Assembly: GCF_006704125.1 (NCBI RefSeq)
Contig: NZ_VIGH01000006.1
Location: forward strand, 248,001-312,000
DNA: 64,000 nt
Reading direction: 5' to 3'
Source: Rhodococcus spelaei
GTDB lineage: Bacteria; Actinomycetota; Actinomycetes; Mycobacteriales; Mycobacteriaceae
The notes under the pieces were generated by a model, which saw nothing but the letters and a program-made list of their open reading frames with translations, ran no database searches and had not been told where the DNA came from. Of the stretch, positions 1 through 9,300 are shown one piece after another (the stretch's first letter is position 1; each line of letters starts with the position of its first letter). The position numbers and the translations under genes are program-made.

Positions 1-562
1 TGCACACCTTCTGCCACGCGTAATACCCGGTCAGCGCGAGGCTGCCCTCGATGACGTGGTTGTACGTGACGGACGCCCGCACCTGGTTCGCCGGGCTCGG
101 ATCGGTCTCCAGGACAGCGAGGGATTCCGGCAGCTCCTCGTAGAACAACTGTCGGTACGACGGGTTGTCGGCGACGAACCGATGCAGGTCCCCGGTCAGA
201 CCGACCGCATCCATCCACAGCCGGAACACTTGCGTGTGCTTGGCCTCCTCGAAGCAGAACTGGGTCAGGTACATCTCGTCACCGAGCCGGCCCTCCACGG
301 ACATCGCCTTCATGAACGGCTGGATGTCCTCGGTGACGGCCTCCTCCCCGGCGATGAACTGGGCGCACAACATGGAGGAGCTGCGCTGCTGCTCGCTGGT
401 CAGCCCCTCCCAGTCCTCGGCGTCCTGACTGAAGTCGAGGGTCTGTGGGTCCCAGAAGTGCGCGTTCCCCTTGGTGAACAACCTCAGCGGGAAAGCGTCC
501 CAGTTCAGGCCACCAGCCCGAATCGATCCGAAGCCTTGCCTGGTCACGGGAGTCGCGGTCAT
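1..562 (-). CDS. R2-like ligand-binding oxidase (R2lox), N-terminal part
   Basis: Ferritin-fold Mn/Fe oxidase related to ribonucleotide reductase R2 and to M. tuberculosis Rv0233. Only the first 187 codons are in the window; the gene runs off the left edge. The metal ligands visible so far are E73, E106, H109 (EEAKH) and E172. V76 and Y167 sit where R2lox proteins form their Val-Tyr ether cross-link. All of these are offset by exactly 5 from Rv0233 numbering (E68, V71, E101, H104, Y162, E167), which separates R2lox from true NrdB. The ATG at 562 follows an AGGACG-like ribosome site. The remaining ligands (Rv0233 E202, H205) lie outside the window. The family two-electron oxidises a long-chain ligand bound at the cofactor; the physiological substrate is unknown. 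It lies 81 bp downstream of the M24 peptidase gene, same strand. Confidence 0.9.
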   Translation of the reverse strand, partial: MTATPVTRQGFGSIRAGGLNWDAFPLRLFTKGNAHFWDPQTLDFSQDAEDWEGLTSEQQRSSSMLCAQFIAGEEAVTEDIQPFMKAMSVEGRLGDEMYLTQFCFEEAKHTQVFRLWMDAVGLTGDLHRFVADNPSYRQLFYEELPESLAVLETDPSPANQVRASVTYNHVIEGSLALTGYYAWQKVC

Positions 563-643
563 GGCGCACGTCCTGGTCTGTCGAGGGAGCACCGTCGGTG
601 TGTCCGGCGTCACACACCATCGTTTACACAGCCGTGTGCAGTG
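563..643 (-). promoter_or_regulatory. Intergenic region upstream of R2lox with imperfect dyad
   Basis: The 81 bp between the peptidase stop and the R2lox start contain an imperfect dyad around 621-638 (TTTACAC then AGCC then GTGTGCA; arms match at 5 of 7 positions). This resembles a TetR-type operator half-site arrangement. It could separate R2lox control from the peptidase gene. Weak evidence from sequence only. Confidence 0.3.
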
Positions 644-1783
644 TCAAGGAGTCAGCACGGTGAGTCCGTGCGGACGGGTGTTCATCGGCTCGCAGCCGTC
701 GGCGGTGACCACCACGATGTCCTCGATCCGGGCACCCCAGTCACCGCGGAAGTAGATGCCCGGCTCGATGCTGAACGCCATCCCCTCGGCGAGGTCGATC
801 CGGTTGCCCGCCACGATGTACGGCTCCTCGTGCACGGACAGACCGATCCCGTGACCGGTGCGGTGCACGAAGACGTCGGCCAGGCCCTCGGCCGCGAGCA
901 CGTCACGGGCGGCGGCGTCGACGGACTCGGCGGTCACGCCCGGACGCACGGCATCGACGGCGGCCTGCTGCGCGCGTTCGAGGACCGCGAACTTCGCCGC
1001 AACCTCCGGCCCCGGCTCCCCCATGCTGTAGGTCCGAGTGCTGTCCGAGTTGTAGCCCGGCGCAACGGGTCCGCCGATGTCGATCACCACCACGTCCCCG
1101 GGCTCGATGGTGCGGTCGGAGACCTCGTGGTGCGGGTCCGCGCCGTGCGGGCCCGACCCGACGATGATGAACTCCGCCCCGGTGTGTCCCTCCGCGACGA
1201 TCGCGGCCCCGATGTCGGCGGCCACCTCCGCCTCGGTACGCCCGGGTCGCAGCCACTCGCCCATCCGCGCGTGCACCCGGTCGATCGCCGCGCCCGCACG
1301 ACGCAACGCCTCGATCTCGGCCTGGTCCTTGATCATTCGCAATTCGCGCAGCACCCCGGTGGCCAGGATCGGCGGCGCGCCCAGCGCAGCGGTCAGCGGG
1401 ATGACGTGCAACGCGGGCATCGCCTCGGCGACGGCGGTCCGTCCCGGCTGCGGCAGCAGCGACCCGACCAGCGCATACGGGTCGACGCCGTCCACCCAGT
1501 CGCGTACCGGCAGGCCCAGTTCCGAGGTCGCCGAGTCGCCGAGCGCCGCCAGTTCGAGCCTTGGCACCACCACCGACGCCGGGCTGCCGTCGGCGGGCAC
1601 CACCAGACAGCTCAGCCGCTCGAACGAGTCGGCGCCCGAACCGATCAAGTACTTCAGGTCGGGGCCGGGGGTGATGAGCAACGCGTCCAAGCCTGCGTCC
1701 GCGGTGATCTCCGCGGCGCGCCGGAGGCGCTCACCGTAGACGGCGGTCGGGAATCGTCCGTTCGAGGAGCTCTGTGCACTCAT
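644..1783 (-). CDS. M24-family Xaa-Pro aminopeptidase / dipeptidase
   Basis: Cytoplasmic metallopeptidase of the creatinase/prolidase fold, 379 aa, the usual family length. An N-terminal creatinase domain (about 1-140) precedes the catalytic pita-bread domain. The five dimetal ligands are all present: D235 (VIDIGG), D247 (NSDSTR), H311 (RTGHGIG), E340 (SIEPGIY) and E354 (ARIED). It should remove N-terminal residues ahead of proline or split Xaa-Pro dipeptides; the exact substrate cannot be read from sequence. It is the positional counterpart of PepE (Rv2089c), next to the 5'-3' exonuclease gene as in mycobacteria. It is divergent from that gene, and the two starts are only about 30-40 bp apart, so they share a promoter region. 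Confidence 0.93.
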   Translation of the reverse strand: MSAQSSSNGRFPTAVYGERLRRAAEITADAGLDALLITPGPDLKYLIGSGADSFERLSCLVVPADGSPASVVVPRLELAALGDSATSELGLPVRDWVDGVDPYALVGSLLPQPGRTAVAEAMPALHVIPLTAALGAPPILATGVLRELRMIKDQAEIEALRRAGAAIDRVHARMGEWLRPGRTEAEVAADIGAAIVAEGHTGAEFIIVGSGPHGADPHHEVSDRTIEPGDVVVIDIGGPVAPGYNSDSTRTYSMGEPGPEVAAKFAVLERAQQAAVDAVRPGVTAESVDAAARDVLAAEGLADVFVHRTGHGIGLSVHEEPYIVAGNRIDLAEGMAFSIEPGIYFRGDWGARIEDIVVVTADGCEPMNTRPHGLTVLTP

Positions 1784-1820
1784 GACACTCAGGCTAACGA
1801 GGTTTGGCAGGATGAGCCGT

Positions 1821-2783
1821 ATGACTGGACCCCTGCTTCTCCTCGACGGCGCGAGCCTGTGGTTCCGCGCGTATTACGCGCTCCCCGAATCGTTCACGTC
1901 GAAGGACGGACGTCCGGTCAACGCCGTGCGTGGCTTCACCGACATGGTCGCGGCGTTGATCACCCGGCACCAGCCGAGCCGTCTCGCGGTGTGCCTCGAC
2001 CTGGACTGGCGACCGCAGTTCCGGGTGGACCTGGTGCCGTCCTACAAGGCACACCGCGTCGCCGCCGAGCACGAGGCCGGGCCGGACGTCGAGGAGGTGC
2101 CCGACACGCTGACCCCGCAGGTCCCGATGATCCTCGACGTGCTGGCCGCGGCGGGCATCGCCACCGCCGGCGCGGACGGTTTCGAAGCCGACGACGTCCT
2201 CGGCACGCTGGCTGCCCGCGAGCGTGCCGACACCGTGGTGGTGGTCAGCGGGGACCGCGACCTGCTGCAGGTGGTCGCCGACGACCCGGTGCCGGTGCGG
2301 GTGCTCTACGTCGGACGCGGGCTGTCGAAGGCGGAACTGTTCGGCCCCGCCGAGGTCGCCGAGAAGTACGGCGTGCCCGCAGACCGGCCCGGAATCGGGT
2401 ACGCGGAGTTGGCCCTGCTGCGCGGTGACCCGTCCGACGGACTGCCGGGCGTCAAGGGCGTCGGAGAGAAGACGGCGTCCTCGCTGATGCTCGAGTACGG
2501 CTCGGTGGCCGCGTTGCGGGCCGCGGTCGACGATCCGGAATCCGGTCTGGCCAAGGGAGTTCGGGCCAAGCTCACCGCAGCCGCGGACTACCTCGACGCC
2601 GCGCTGCCGGTGGTCCGGGTGGCCACGGACGCCGACGTGCGGCTCTCCGGCAGCGACGAACTGCCCACCGCGCCGGCCGATCCGGACGCCCTCGCTGCGC
2701 TCGCGGGCGAGTTGGCGATCGAGAACTCGATCCGCCGCCTGACCGAGGCTATGGCCGCCCCGAGGGAAGCGCATCGCGAGTAG
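1821..2783 (+). CDS. 5'-3' exonuclease (PolA N-terminal-domain type)
   Basis: Stand-alone 5' nuclease of the FEN/PolA-exo family, 320 aa, homologous in position and content to Rv2090. Acidic metal-binding motifs are in order: LLLDG near the N terminus, CLDLDW with [26 protein letters not shown], and the helix-hairpin-helix segment [18 protein letters not shown]. It would trim 5' flaps or RNA primers during lagging-strand and repair synthesis, separately from the full-length PolA. The start is placed at the ATG at 1821 (MTGPLLL). An in-frame ATG at 1812 is also possible. An ATG at 1782 overlaps the start of the divergent peptidase gene and is less likely. Confidence 0.9.
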   Translation: MTGPLLLLDGASLWFRAYYALPESFTSKDGRPVNAVRGFTDMVAALITRHQPSRLAVCLDLDWRPQFRVDLVPSYKAHRVAAEHEAGPDVEEVPDTLTPQVPMILDVLAAAGIATAGADGFEADDVLGTLAARERADTVVVVSGDRDLLQVVADDPVPVRVLYVGRGLSKAELFGPAEVAEKYGVPADRPGIGYAELALLRGDPSDGLPGVKGVGEKTASSLMLEYGSVAALRAAVDDPESGLAKGVRAKLTAAADYLDAALPVVRVATDADVRLSGSDELPTAPADPDALAALAGELAIENSIRRLTEAMAAPREAHRE

Positions 2784-2828
2784 GTCGAGCACGCCCCCGA
2801 ACTGCGGGTGGCACGCGTCGGTCGGCGC

Positions 2829-3455
2829 TCAGGAGTCGGCGCTCAGGGTGATGAGCCATCGATGGATGACGGGCCGGAGGTCTGCCACGCTGGCTGGCGT
2901 GCCTGCCTCGATGTGGAGCATCGATCGGGCGCCGTGAGTGCGGTCGAAGAGCAGACCTTCGAGCAGGCTGATCAGATCCTGCGCTGCCGCCGGAGGATCC
3001 GTCGCACCCAGCGAGGCTAACAGGACTCGGGCGGCGGGCAGTGAGAACAGGCATCCCGCAAGCGCCCGGCGCAGGAGGTCGTCGTGGGCGGCGTCGGCGG
3101 CCAACGCGTAGCGCGCGAGGGCGTCGCGACGACGGTCGGCCAGCAGCAGGTCGAGTTGATGTGCCATGAGCTCGGCTGCAGTCGCGACGGGGTCGGCGCC
3201 GCGTGTGTGGCTTTCCAATGCGGAATGAAAGGCAGCGCGAGATGCCTCGGTCAAGTGTGTGATGGCCGCTTCGAGCAGGTCCTGGCGTGTTCGGTAGTAG
3301 TAGGAGGTCGACCCACGCGCGATCGCGAGTCGGTCGTCAACCGCATGATGGGTCACCGCCCGATTCCCCCCGCTCGCGGCGAGATCGAGGGCAGCCTCGC
3401 AAATCTGCTGCCGACGGGAGATGCGTTCTTCCGGCCTCACGGTGTCGTTGCCCAT
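2829..3455 (-). CDS. TetR-family transcriptional regulator
   Basis: 208 aa. The N-terminal helix-turn-helix spans about residues 12-60, with the typical STSYYYRTRQDLL recognition-helix tail. It is followed by an all-helical ligand/dimer domain of unknown inducer. The ATG at 3455 is chosen because a GGAAGGA ribosome site precedes it by a good distance; a longer in-frame reading from 3524 has no such site. It is transcribed divergently from the methyltransferase gene at 3607, and the gap holds a perfect 7+7 palindrome (3550-3565). It very probably represses itself and the methyltransferase. It converges with the exonuclease gene across 45 bp. Confidence 0.88.
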   Translation of the reverse strand: MGNDTVRPEERISRRQQICEAALDLAASGGNRAVTHHAVDDRLAIARGSTSYYYRTRQDLLEAAITHLTEASRAAFHSALESHTRGADPVATAAELMAHQLDLLLADRRRDALARYALAADAAHDDLLRRALAGCLFSLPAARVLLASLGATDPPAAAQDLISLLEGLLFDRTHGARSMLHIEAGTPASVADLRPVIHRWLITLSADS

Positions 3456-3535
3456 GTCGTCGATCCTTCCCTGTTGCGCGCGCGTCCCGCCCACACCGGT
3501 GCCGCCCGAAGTGGTGCTCACCACACAGCCATCGC

Positions 3536-3571
3536 TTGGCGACCATATCCTCTATAACTATAGAGACACCC
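3536..3571 (+). promoter_or_regulatory. Promoter and TetR operator for the methyltransferase gene
   Basis: A sigma70/SigA-like promoter is visible: -35 TTGGCG at 3536-3541, 17 bp spacer, -10 TATAGA at 3559-3564. Lying over the spacer and -10 is a perfect inverted repeat, CTCTATA (3550-3556), AC, TATAGAG (3559-3565). On the other strand the same element offers a TATAGT -10 for the tetR gene. Binding of the divergently encoded TetR protein here would block both promoters. The palindrome and spacing are seen directly; the assignment to the neighbouring TetR is inferred. Confidence 0.72.
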
Positions 3572-3606
3572 GGGAGGCGCCCGGGCCGGGGCGAAGGAGT
3601 CGAACG

Positions 3607-4488
3607 ATGACCGACGAACCACTGGTGACCAATGTTTCCGACACGGCGCGCTGGGTTGCCGTGCACCGGGCGGTGGAGTCCGCCCGGCCCGACGCCCTGT
3701 TCCACGATTCGCTGGCGGGCCTCCTTGCCGGCACCCGCGGCCGCGAGATAGCCGAGGCGGCTCGACGAGAGATCGCCGACGACTGGTTCCTGGTCGCCCG
3801 CACCAAACAGATCGACGACCGAGTTGCCGACGCCGTCCGTGCCGGTTGCGATCTGGTGGTCAACCTCGGGGCCGGCCTGGACACCCGGCCATACCGGATG
3901 GACCTGCCCACCGAGCTGGAATGGATCGAGGTCGACCTACCGGGACTGATCGAGGAAAAGAACTCCCTGCTCGCCGACCAGGTGCCCCGGTGCCAGCTGA
4001 CCAGGGTCGCCGTCGACGTCACAGACCATGTCGCGCTGACGGCTTTCCTCGACGCCACGCTGGAGGGCGTCCATCAGGCGCTGATTCTGAGCGAGGGCCT
4101 GGTGATGTACCTGGACGACGACTCGGTGGCCGCGTTGGCGTCGGCCTTGCGGCGCCCCCAGGTGGCGGGCTGGTGCCTGGACTTCAGCGCCGCCGGCGTC
4201 GCCCAACTGATGGTGGACCGCAACGAGGGCCTGCTACAGCGCGCACCCTGGACCTTCTTGCCCGCCGACGGAGTGGCCTTCTTCGAAGCCCTCGGCTGGA
4301 GGGTCGAATACCTCGAATCGATCTTCGCCGCCGCGGGCCGCCTGGACCGGCTGTCCTCGGACGCGCTCGAAGGCCTTGCCGGACCCCAACCCGATCCCCG
4401 TGCGCCGGGGCAGTCGCCCTACAGCGGCGTCGTTGAGCTGACTCCGGAAACCCGGTGGCGTCCTCAGGGGAAGCACGCCGAGCAGTGA
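3607..4488 (+). CDS. Class I SAM-dependent methyltransferase, TIGR00027 / leucine carboxyl methyltransferase-like
   Basis: 293 aa, the length of the large mycobacterial putative S-adenosylmethionine-dependent methyltransferase family (TIGR00027, PF04072-like). The SAM-binding glycine motif is LVVNLGAGLDTRPYRM near residues 82-97. A conserved acidic loop (WIEVDLPGLIEEK) follows, and later LSEGLVMYLDDD. Substrates of this family are mostly unknown, so no reaction beyond SAM-dependent methyl transfer is claimed. The ATG at 3607 follows an AAGGAG ribosome site. An in-frame upstream extension to 3421 would overlap the divergent tetR gene and is rejected. Control by the divergent TetR protein through the palindrome at 3550-3565 is likely. 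Confidence 0.88.
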   Translation: MTDEPLVTNVSDTARWVAVHRAVESARPDALFHDSLAGLLAGTRGREIAEAARREIADDWFLVARTKQIDDRVADAVRAGCDLVVNLGAGLDTRPYRMDLPTELEWIEVDLPGLIEEKNSLLADQVPRCQLTRVAVDVTDHVALTAFLDATLEGVHQALILSEGLVMYLDDDSVAALASALRRPQVAGWCLDFSAAGVAQLMVDRNEGLLQRAPWTFLPADGVAFFEALGWRVEYLESIFAAAGRLDRLSSDALEGLAGPQPDPRAPGQSPYSGVVELTPETRWRPQGKHAEQ

Positions 4489-4536
4489 TTCGCCCATCGG
4501 TCGTCGTCGGGTTCCCGGATGTTCGCCAACGTGCGG

Positions 4537-5331
4537 TCAGGAACCCGTCGGCCGGCCGACCTCGTAGGTGCCCGAGTCGTCGGTGAATGTCACCGTCACC
4601 TTCTGCGGCTCGCCCTTGACCTTCAGGGTGCAGGTGAAGCTCGAGCCCTTGGAGACCTTCTGGTCGGCAGGGCAGGAGACGTCCGTGATGTTGGTGACGC
4701 CGTAGGAACCGGTGAGCACCTGCGCGACGCCCTTCTGCGCGGCGGTCTGGTCCAGCGTGGTTCCGCCGCCGAGCAGCAGGATCGCGGCGAGCACGCCCGC
4801 GATCACGACCACCGCCCCGACGCCGAGCCCAATCCACAGCGGCAGCTTCGACTTCGAGCCGCCGGGTGGGCCGGAGTACGGCTGCTGGGGGTAGGCGCCG
4901 GTCGGGTACTGGCCCTGCGGGTACTGCCCGGGCTGCGACTGCGCCGGGTAGGGCGCCTGATACGGCTGCGGCGGAACCGGACCGGCGGCAGTGGCGCCCG
5001 GCTGGGGGTACTGGCCGGGGTACGGGTACTGCGCCTGCGGGTAGGCGGGCTGCTGGTACCCGGCCGCCGGGTACTGGGGTTGCTGGTACTGGGGCTGAGA
5101 CTGCTGCGCACTCCACGCCTGCTGGCCCCACTGCGGAGCCTGTTGCAGTGGAACCTGCTGCTGGGGGTACTGGCTCGGGACCTGCCCGGGCTGGGGCCAC
5201 TGCTGGGTGGGCGCGGGCTCTGGCGGTACGCCCTGCGCCTGCGGCTGCGGGGTGGGCGGCTGCGCGTCGTCCCCCGCGGACCCCGTCGACTGCTTGTCGG
5301 GGTCGGTGGGTCCGCTCTCCGGTGCGCTCAT
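4537..5331 (-). CDS. DUF4333 membrane protein with Pro/Gln/Tyr-rich N-terminal region
   Basis: 264 aa. The N-terminal ~160 residues are low-complexity, with many PQY/QYP-type repeats, probably disordered and cytoplasmic. One transmembrane helix follows (LPLWIGLGVGAVVVIAGVL), then an exported DUF4333 domain with its conserved VSCP...FTC cysteine pair. It corresponds in position to Rv2091c, next to helY. The function of the family is unknown. The ATG at 5331 has a GGAGGCAGG ribosome site directly ahead of it. The gene is 111 bp downstream of helY on the same strand and converges with the methyltransferase gene. Confidence 0.85.
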   Translation of the reverse strand: MSAPESGPTDPDKQSTGSAGDDAQPPTPQPQAQGVPPEPAPTQQWPQPGQVPSQYPQQQVPLQQAPQWGQQAWSAQQSQPQYQQPQYPAAGYQQPAYPQAQYPYPGQYPQPGATAAGPVPPQPYQAPYPAQSQPGQYPQGQYPTGAYPQQPYSGPPGGSKSKLPLWIGLGVGAVVVIAGVLAAILLLGGGTTLDQTAAQKGVAQVLTGSYGVTNITDVSCPADQKVSKGSSFTCTLKVKGEPQKVTVTFTDDSGTYEVGRPTGS

Positions 5332-5442
5332 CCTGCCTCCACTCACGTACTGTCGCCGTTCACAACTCGTCCCCCGCCGCACCCGCCGCGATGTCGCGTC
5401 CGGTGATCCGACAGCGAGCGAATCAAATCACATCCGCACCGC

Positions 5443-8160
5443 TCAGGCCGCGTCGACGGCCACGACACCCCGGCGGATCGCTGCGACGGCCTTGGAGGCC
5501 GCGCCGCGTACCTCGGCGTCCGGCGCGGTCATGTGCACCTGGTCGAGCAGGTCGATCACCTGGCGGCACCAGCGGACGAAATCGCCCGCCGACAGGGCCT
5601 GCCCGCGATCGCCCGCGGCCAGCAGAGCGTCGACCAACGGTTCGCCGCGGGCCCACTTGTAGACGGCGGTGACGAAGCCCAGGTCCGGTTCCCTCGTCAA
5701 CGGCAGCTTGTGCCGGACCTCGTCGACGCGGAGAGCGGACCACAACTGGACCGTCAGACCCAGCGCGTGCCGGATCGGCGCGGTCGGTCCCCGATCCCCG
5801 GTGTCCGAGTCCTGCCTGGACTCGTAGACCATCGCCGAGACGACGGCCGCCATCTCCGCCGGTCCGAGCCCCTTCCACGTCCCGTGCCGCAAGCACTCGG
5901 CGACGAGCAGGTCGCACTCGGAGTAGATCCGGCTCAGGCGTCGACCGTGTTCGGTGACACCGTGGCCCCCTGCGGCGGTGCCGCCCAACTCACCGGCCTC
6001 GACGTATCCCCGCTCGCCGAGCAGTCGCAGGATCCGGTCGAAGGTCCGGGCGAGTGAGTTCGTGGTCGCGGCGACCTTCTGCCGCAGCGTCTCGGTCTCG
6101 CGGGCGAGCTTGTTGTACCGCTCGCCGATGTTGCTGAGTCGGTCCCGGTCGGGGTCGGTGTGACACGGGTGCGAGCGCATCGCGCGGCGCAGCGTGGCCA
6201 GTTCGCGGTCGCTGGCGGCGGGCGACTTGCGCTTGCTGAACCGGCTGGGGGCGACGATACCGGTGCTCCGCAACGCCGAGGCCAGGTCCCGGCGACTGCG
6301 GCCGGTGCGGTGATCGACGTGCCGCGGAAGTCGCATGCTGCCCAATGCCTTTGCCGGAGTCGGGAAGTCGGCTGCGGAGATCCGGCCCGCCCACTTGTCC
6401 TCGGTGAGCACCAGCGGTCGCGGGTCCTTCTGGTCGGTGTCGGTCTCGAGCACGACTGCCAGGCCCGACCGTCGGCCGACCGGGATGGCGATCACATCGC
6501 CTCGACGCAGCGAGGTCAGCGATGAAACCGCTTCCTGCCGCTTGTCGGTTCGGCCCTGTCGTTCGAGTTGCCGCTCGCGGGCCTTGACCCGTTCGCGCAG
6601 CTGGGCGTACTCGAAGAACTCGCCGTCGACCCCACCGAGCTGGTCCCGCAGCTTCGCCAGCGCCTCCTCGTCGCGCTCGATCGCCCGCACCATGCCGACC
6701 ACCGAGCGGTCCGCCTGGAACTGCGCGAACGAGCTCTCCAGCAGCGACCGCGACTCCGCCGCACCCATGCGGTCGATCAGGTTGATCGACATGTTGTACG
6801 AGGGTTTGAACGAACTGCGCAGCGGGAAGGTGCGGGTGGACGCGAGTCCGGCAACCTCGGTCGCCTCGACGCCCGGCTGCCACAGCACCACCGCATGCCC
6901 CTCCACGTCGATGCCGCGGCGGCCGGCCCGGCCGGTGAGCTGTGTGTACTCCCCCGGCGTCAGCTCTGCGTGGGTCTCGCCGTTGTACTTGACGAGGCGT
7001 TCGAGGACCACGGTGCGCGCGGGCATGTTGATGCCGAGGGCCAGGGTCTCGGTCGCGAAGACCGCGCGTACCAAGCCCTTGACGAACAGTTCCTCGACGG
7101 TGTGCCGGAAGGCGGGCAGCATGCCGGCGTGATGCCCGGCGATGCCGCGTTCGAGGCCTTCGCGCCACTCCCAGTAGCCGAGCACGGCGAGGTCGTGCTT
7201 CGGCAGGTCACCGGTGTGCCGCTCGATGATCTCGGCGATCTCCGCGGCCTGCTCGTCGGTGGTCAGCCGCAGTCGCGAGCGCAGGCACTGGGCGACCGCC
7301 GCATCGCACCCTGCGCGACTGAAGATGAACGTGATGGCGGGCAGCAGGCCCTCCTCGTCGAGCCGGGCGATCACCTCCGGGCGCGGCAGCGGGCGATGGT
7401 TGCTGCCGTTGTAGCCGCCCCGGCCGCGTCCACGCGGCTCCCAGGAATCCACCCGGTCCAGGGACTGCCGCTGCTTGAGGTGACGCACGAGCTCCTGGTC
7501 GACCACCAGCCGGGCGGTCGGGTCCGCGGACTGCGCCGAGTTGTCGAACAGGTCGAACAGCCGCCTCCCGACCATGATGTGCTGCCACAGCGGCACCGGT
7601 CGCACCTCGTCGACGACGATCTCGGTGTCGCCGCGCACCGTCTCCATCCACGCGCCGAACTCCTCGGCGTTGCTGACGGTCGCCGAGAGGCTGACCAGTC
7701 GGACGTCCTGCGGCAGGTGAAGGATGACCTCCTCCCACACGGCGCCGCGGAACCGGTCCGCCAGGTAGTGCACCTCGTCCATCACCACGTGTGACAGTCC
7801 GCGCAGGGTCGGTGAGTTCGCGTACAGCATGTTGCGGAGCACCTCGGTGGTCATCACGACCACCGGCGCCTCGGGGTTGATGCTGAGGTCGCCGGTGAGC
7901 AGGCCCACCGACGCCTTGCCGTACCGCTCGACCAGGTCCGCGTACTTCTGGTTGCTCAGCGCCTTGATCGGGGTGGTGTAGAAGCACTTGTGCCCGGACA
8001 CCAGCGCGAGGTGCACCGCGAACTCACCGATCACGGTCTTGCCCGCGCCGGTGGGCGCACACACCAGCACCCCGTGCCCCGCCTCCAGCGCGCGAGCGGA
8101 CTCGGCCTGGAAATCGTCAAGGGGAAAGCTCAGCTGCGCCGCGAAGGCCTCGAGTTCCAC
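5443..8160 (-). CDS. helY: HelY, Ski2/Mtr4-like DEAD/DEAH-box RNA helicase
   Basis: 905 aa superfamily 2 helicase equivalent to Rv2092c HelY. Motif I (CAPTGAGKT, about residues 34-42), motif II (DEVH), motif III (SLSAT), motif Ia/IV region (FIFSRAGCD), motif V (GINMPARTVV) and motif VI (QLTGRAGRRG) are all present. An insertion and a C-terminal DSHCT-type helical domain follow. Proteins of this group unwind structured RNA and are related to the exosome helicases Mtr4 and Ski2. The start is a GTG at 8160. It lies downstream of tatC but is separated from it by a strong perfect hairpin (8194-8242), so it may have its own promoter. Confidence 0.93.
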   Translation of the reverse strand: MELEAFAAQLSFPLDDFQAESARALEAGHGVLVCAPTGAGKTVIGEFAVHLALVSGHKCFYTTPIKALSNQKYADLVERYGKASVGLLTGDLSINPEAPVVVMTTEVLRNMLYANSPTLRGLSHVVMDEVHYLADRFRGAVWEEVILHLPQDVRLVSLSATVSNAEEFGAWMETVRGDTEIVVDEVRPVPLWQHIMVGRRLFDLFDNSAQSADPTARLVVDQELVRHLKQRQSLDRVDSWEPRGRGRGGYNGSNHRPLPRPEVIARLDEEGLLPAITFIFSRAGCDAAVAQCLRSRLRLTTDEQAAEIAEIIERHTGDLPKHDLAVLGYWEWREGLERGIAGHHAGMLPAFRHTVEELFVKGLVRAVFATETLALGINMPARTVVLERLVKYNGETHAELTPGEYTQLTGRAGRRGIDVEGHAVVLWQPGVEATEVAGLASTRTFPLRSSFKPSYNMSINLIDRMGAAESRSLLESSFAQFQADRSVVGMVRAIERDEEALAKLRDQLGGVDGEFFEYAQLRERVKARERQLERQGRTDKRQEAVSSLTSLRRGDVIAIPVGRRSGLAVVLETDTDQKDPRPLVLTEDKWAGRISAADFPTPAKALGSMRLPRHVDHRTGRSRRDLASALRSTGIVAPSRFSKRKSPAASDRELATLRRAMRSHPCHTDPDRDRLSNIGERYNKLARETETLRQKVAATTNSLARTFDRILRLLGERGYVEAGELGGTAAGGHGVTEHGRRLSRIYSECDLLVAECLRHGTWKGLGPAEMAAVVSAMVYESRQDSDTGDRGPTAPIRHALGLTVQLWSALRVDEVRHKLPLTREPDLGFVTAVYKWARGEPLVDALLAAGDRGQALSAGDFVRWCRQVIDLLDQVHMTAPDAEVRGAASKAVAAIRRGVVAVDAA

Positions 8161-8193
8161 ACCGTCAGGTTAGCCAACAATGCCCCCACAACC

Positions 8194-8242
8194 GGTGAGG
8201 GGAACCGTCACCCGGTCAGACCGAGTGACGGTTCCCCTCACC
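8194..8242 (-). terminator. Perfect 18-bp-arm hairpin between tatC and helY
   Basis: Inverted repeat with arms GGTGAGGGGAACCGTCAC (8194-8211) and its exact complement (8225-8242), 13-nt loop. It sits between two genes read in the same direction (tatC then helY). It may be a terminator that ends the tat transcript or an attenuator. No long T-run follows, so termination is an inference. Confidence 0.65.
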
Positions 8243-8281
8243 AGTGGAGATCACGCGTCAGAGCGCGGTGGAGTTACCGCG

Positions 8282-9229
8282 TCAGAGCGTGTCGGAGAAG
8301 TCGTCCGTCCCAGACGGGGACGTGGCGTCCACCCGGGTCGGTGCGGCGACGTCAGCGGTCTCGCCGAGCGGCGAGGCCTCGTCGTCGTCGAGACCGCCCC
8401 ACCCCTGCGTCGCGAGCTTCGCCTTGCGCCTGTCGTTGAGACGCGAGATCTGGACGGCGAACTCGAACAGGACCGTCAGCGCGAGCGCGAGCGCGAGCAT
8501 CGAGAACGGATCCTGTCCGGGGGTGGCGACCGCCGCGAACACGAACAGGGCCATGATGATGCCGCGCCGCCAGGCCTTCAGCTTCTCGTAGCTGAGGACG
8601 CCGACGAAGTTCAGCGCGACGACCAACAGCGGGATCTCGAAGCTGACGCCGAAGATGATCAGCAGGTTGATGATGAAGCCGAAGTACTCGGCGCCGCTGA
8701 GCGCTGTGATCTGCACATTGTCGCCGATGGTCAGCAGGAAGTGCAGTGCCTTCGCGACCACCAGGTAGGCGAGCACCGCGCCCGTGGCGAAGAGGGCCGC
8801 GCCGGCGACGACGAAGCCGACCGCGTAGCGCCTTTCCTTCGAGTACAGGCCGGGGGTGATGAACGCCCACAGCTGGTACAGCCACACGGGGCAGGCCAGC
8901 ACGATTCCGGCGGTCAGCGCGACCTTGAACCGCAGCATGAACTGTTCGAACGGTCCGGTCGCCAGCAGGCGGCAGGCGCCGTCGTGGCTCAGGTCGGCTC
9001 GGCTGGAGTCGGGAAGCGAGCAGTAGGGACCACGGAGCAGCTCACCGAGGCTCTCGATGCCGAAGAGCTGGTGCGAGTACCAGAAGAAACCGAAGGCGGT
9101 GGTGACCACGATCGCAAGGATCGACAGCAACAACCGCGTCCGCAGCTCGTAGAGGTGATCGATCAACGACATCGTGCCGTCGGGATTGACCCTGCGCCTG
9201 CTGCGCCGGGGGTCGAAAGGGATACGCAC
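8282..9229 (-). CDS. tatC: TatC, twin-arginine translocase receptor subunit
   Basis: 315 aa integral membrane protein. The conserved N-terminal [14 protein letters not shown] segment, six predicted membrane helices and the family motif with FEIPLLVV are present. The family's first periplasmic loop is enlarged and cysteine-containing. A hydrophilic C-terminal tail of about 65 residues follows the last helix, as in actinobacterial TatC. It binds twin-arginine signal peptides and recruits TatA to export folded proteins. The start is a GTG at 9229. It lies downstream of tatA with a small hairpin between them. Confidence 0.95.
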   Translation of the reverse strand: MRIPFDPRRSRRRVNPDGTMSLIDHLYELRTRLLLSILAIVVTTAFGFFWYSHQLFGIESLGELLRGPYCSLPDSSRADLSHDGACRLLATGPFEQFMLRFKVALTAGIVLACPVWLYQLWAFITPGLYSKERRYAVGFVVAGAALFATGAVLAYLVVAKALHFLLTIGDNVQITALSGAEYFGFIINLLIIFGVSFEIPLLVVALNFVGVLSYEKLKAWRRGIIMALFVFAAVATPGQDPFSMLALALALTVLFEFAVQISRLNDRRKAKLATQGWGGLDDDEASPLGETADVAAPTRVDATSPSGTDDFSDTL

Positions 9230-9258
9230 TGTGGGCCCTAGCTCTGGTCAGCCATTAG

Positions 9259-9283
9259 CCCGGGGCACACTCCGCGCCCCGGG
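9259..9283 (-). terminator. Small GC hairpin between tatA and tatC
   Basis: Perfect 8-bp arms CCCGGGGC (9259-9266) and GCCCCGGG (9276-9283) lie in the 71-bp gap between tatA and tatC. It could attenuate read-through, so that TatA, needed in excess over TatC, is made at a higher level. This role is an inference from position and stoichiometry. Confidence 0.45.
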
Positions 9284-9300
9284 ATCACTCGGTCTCCGGA

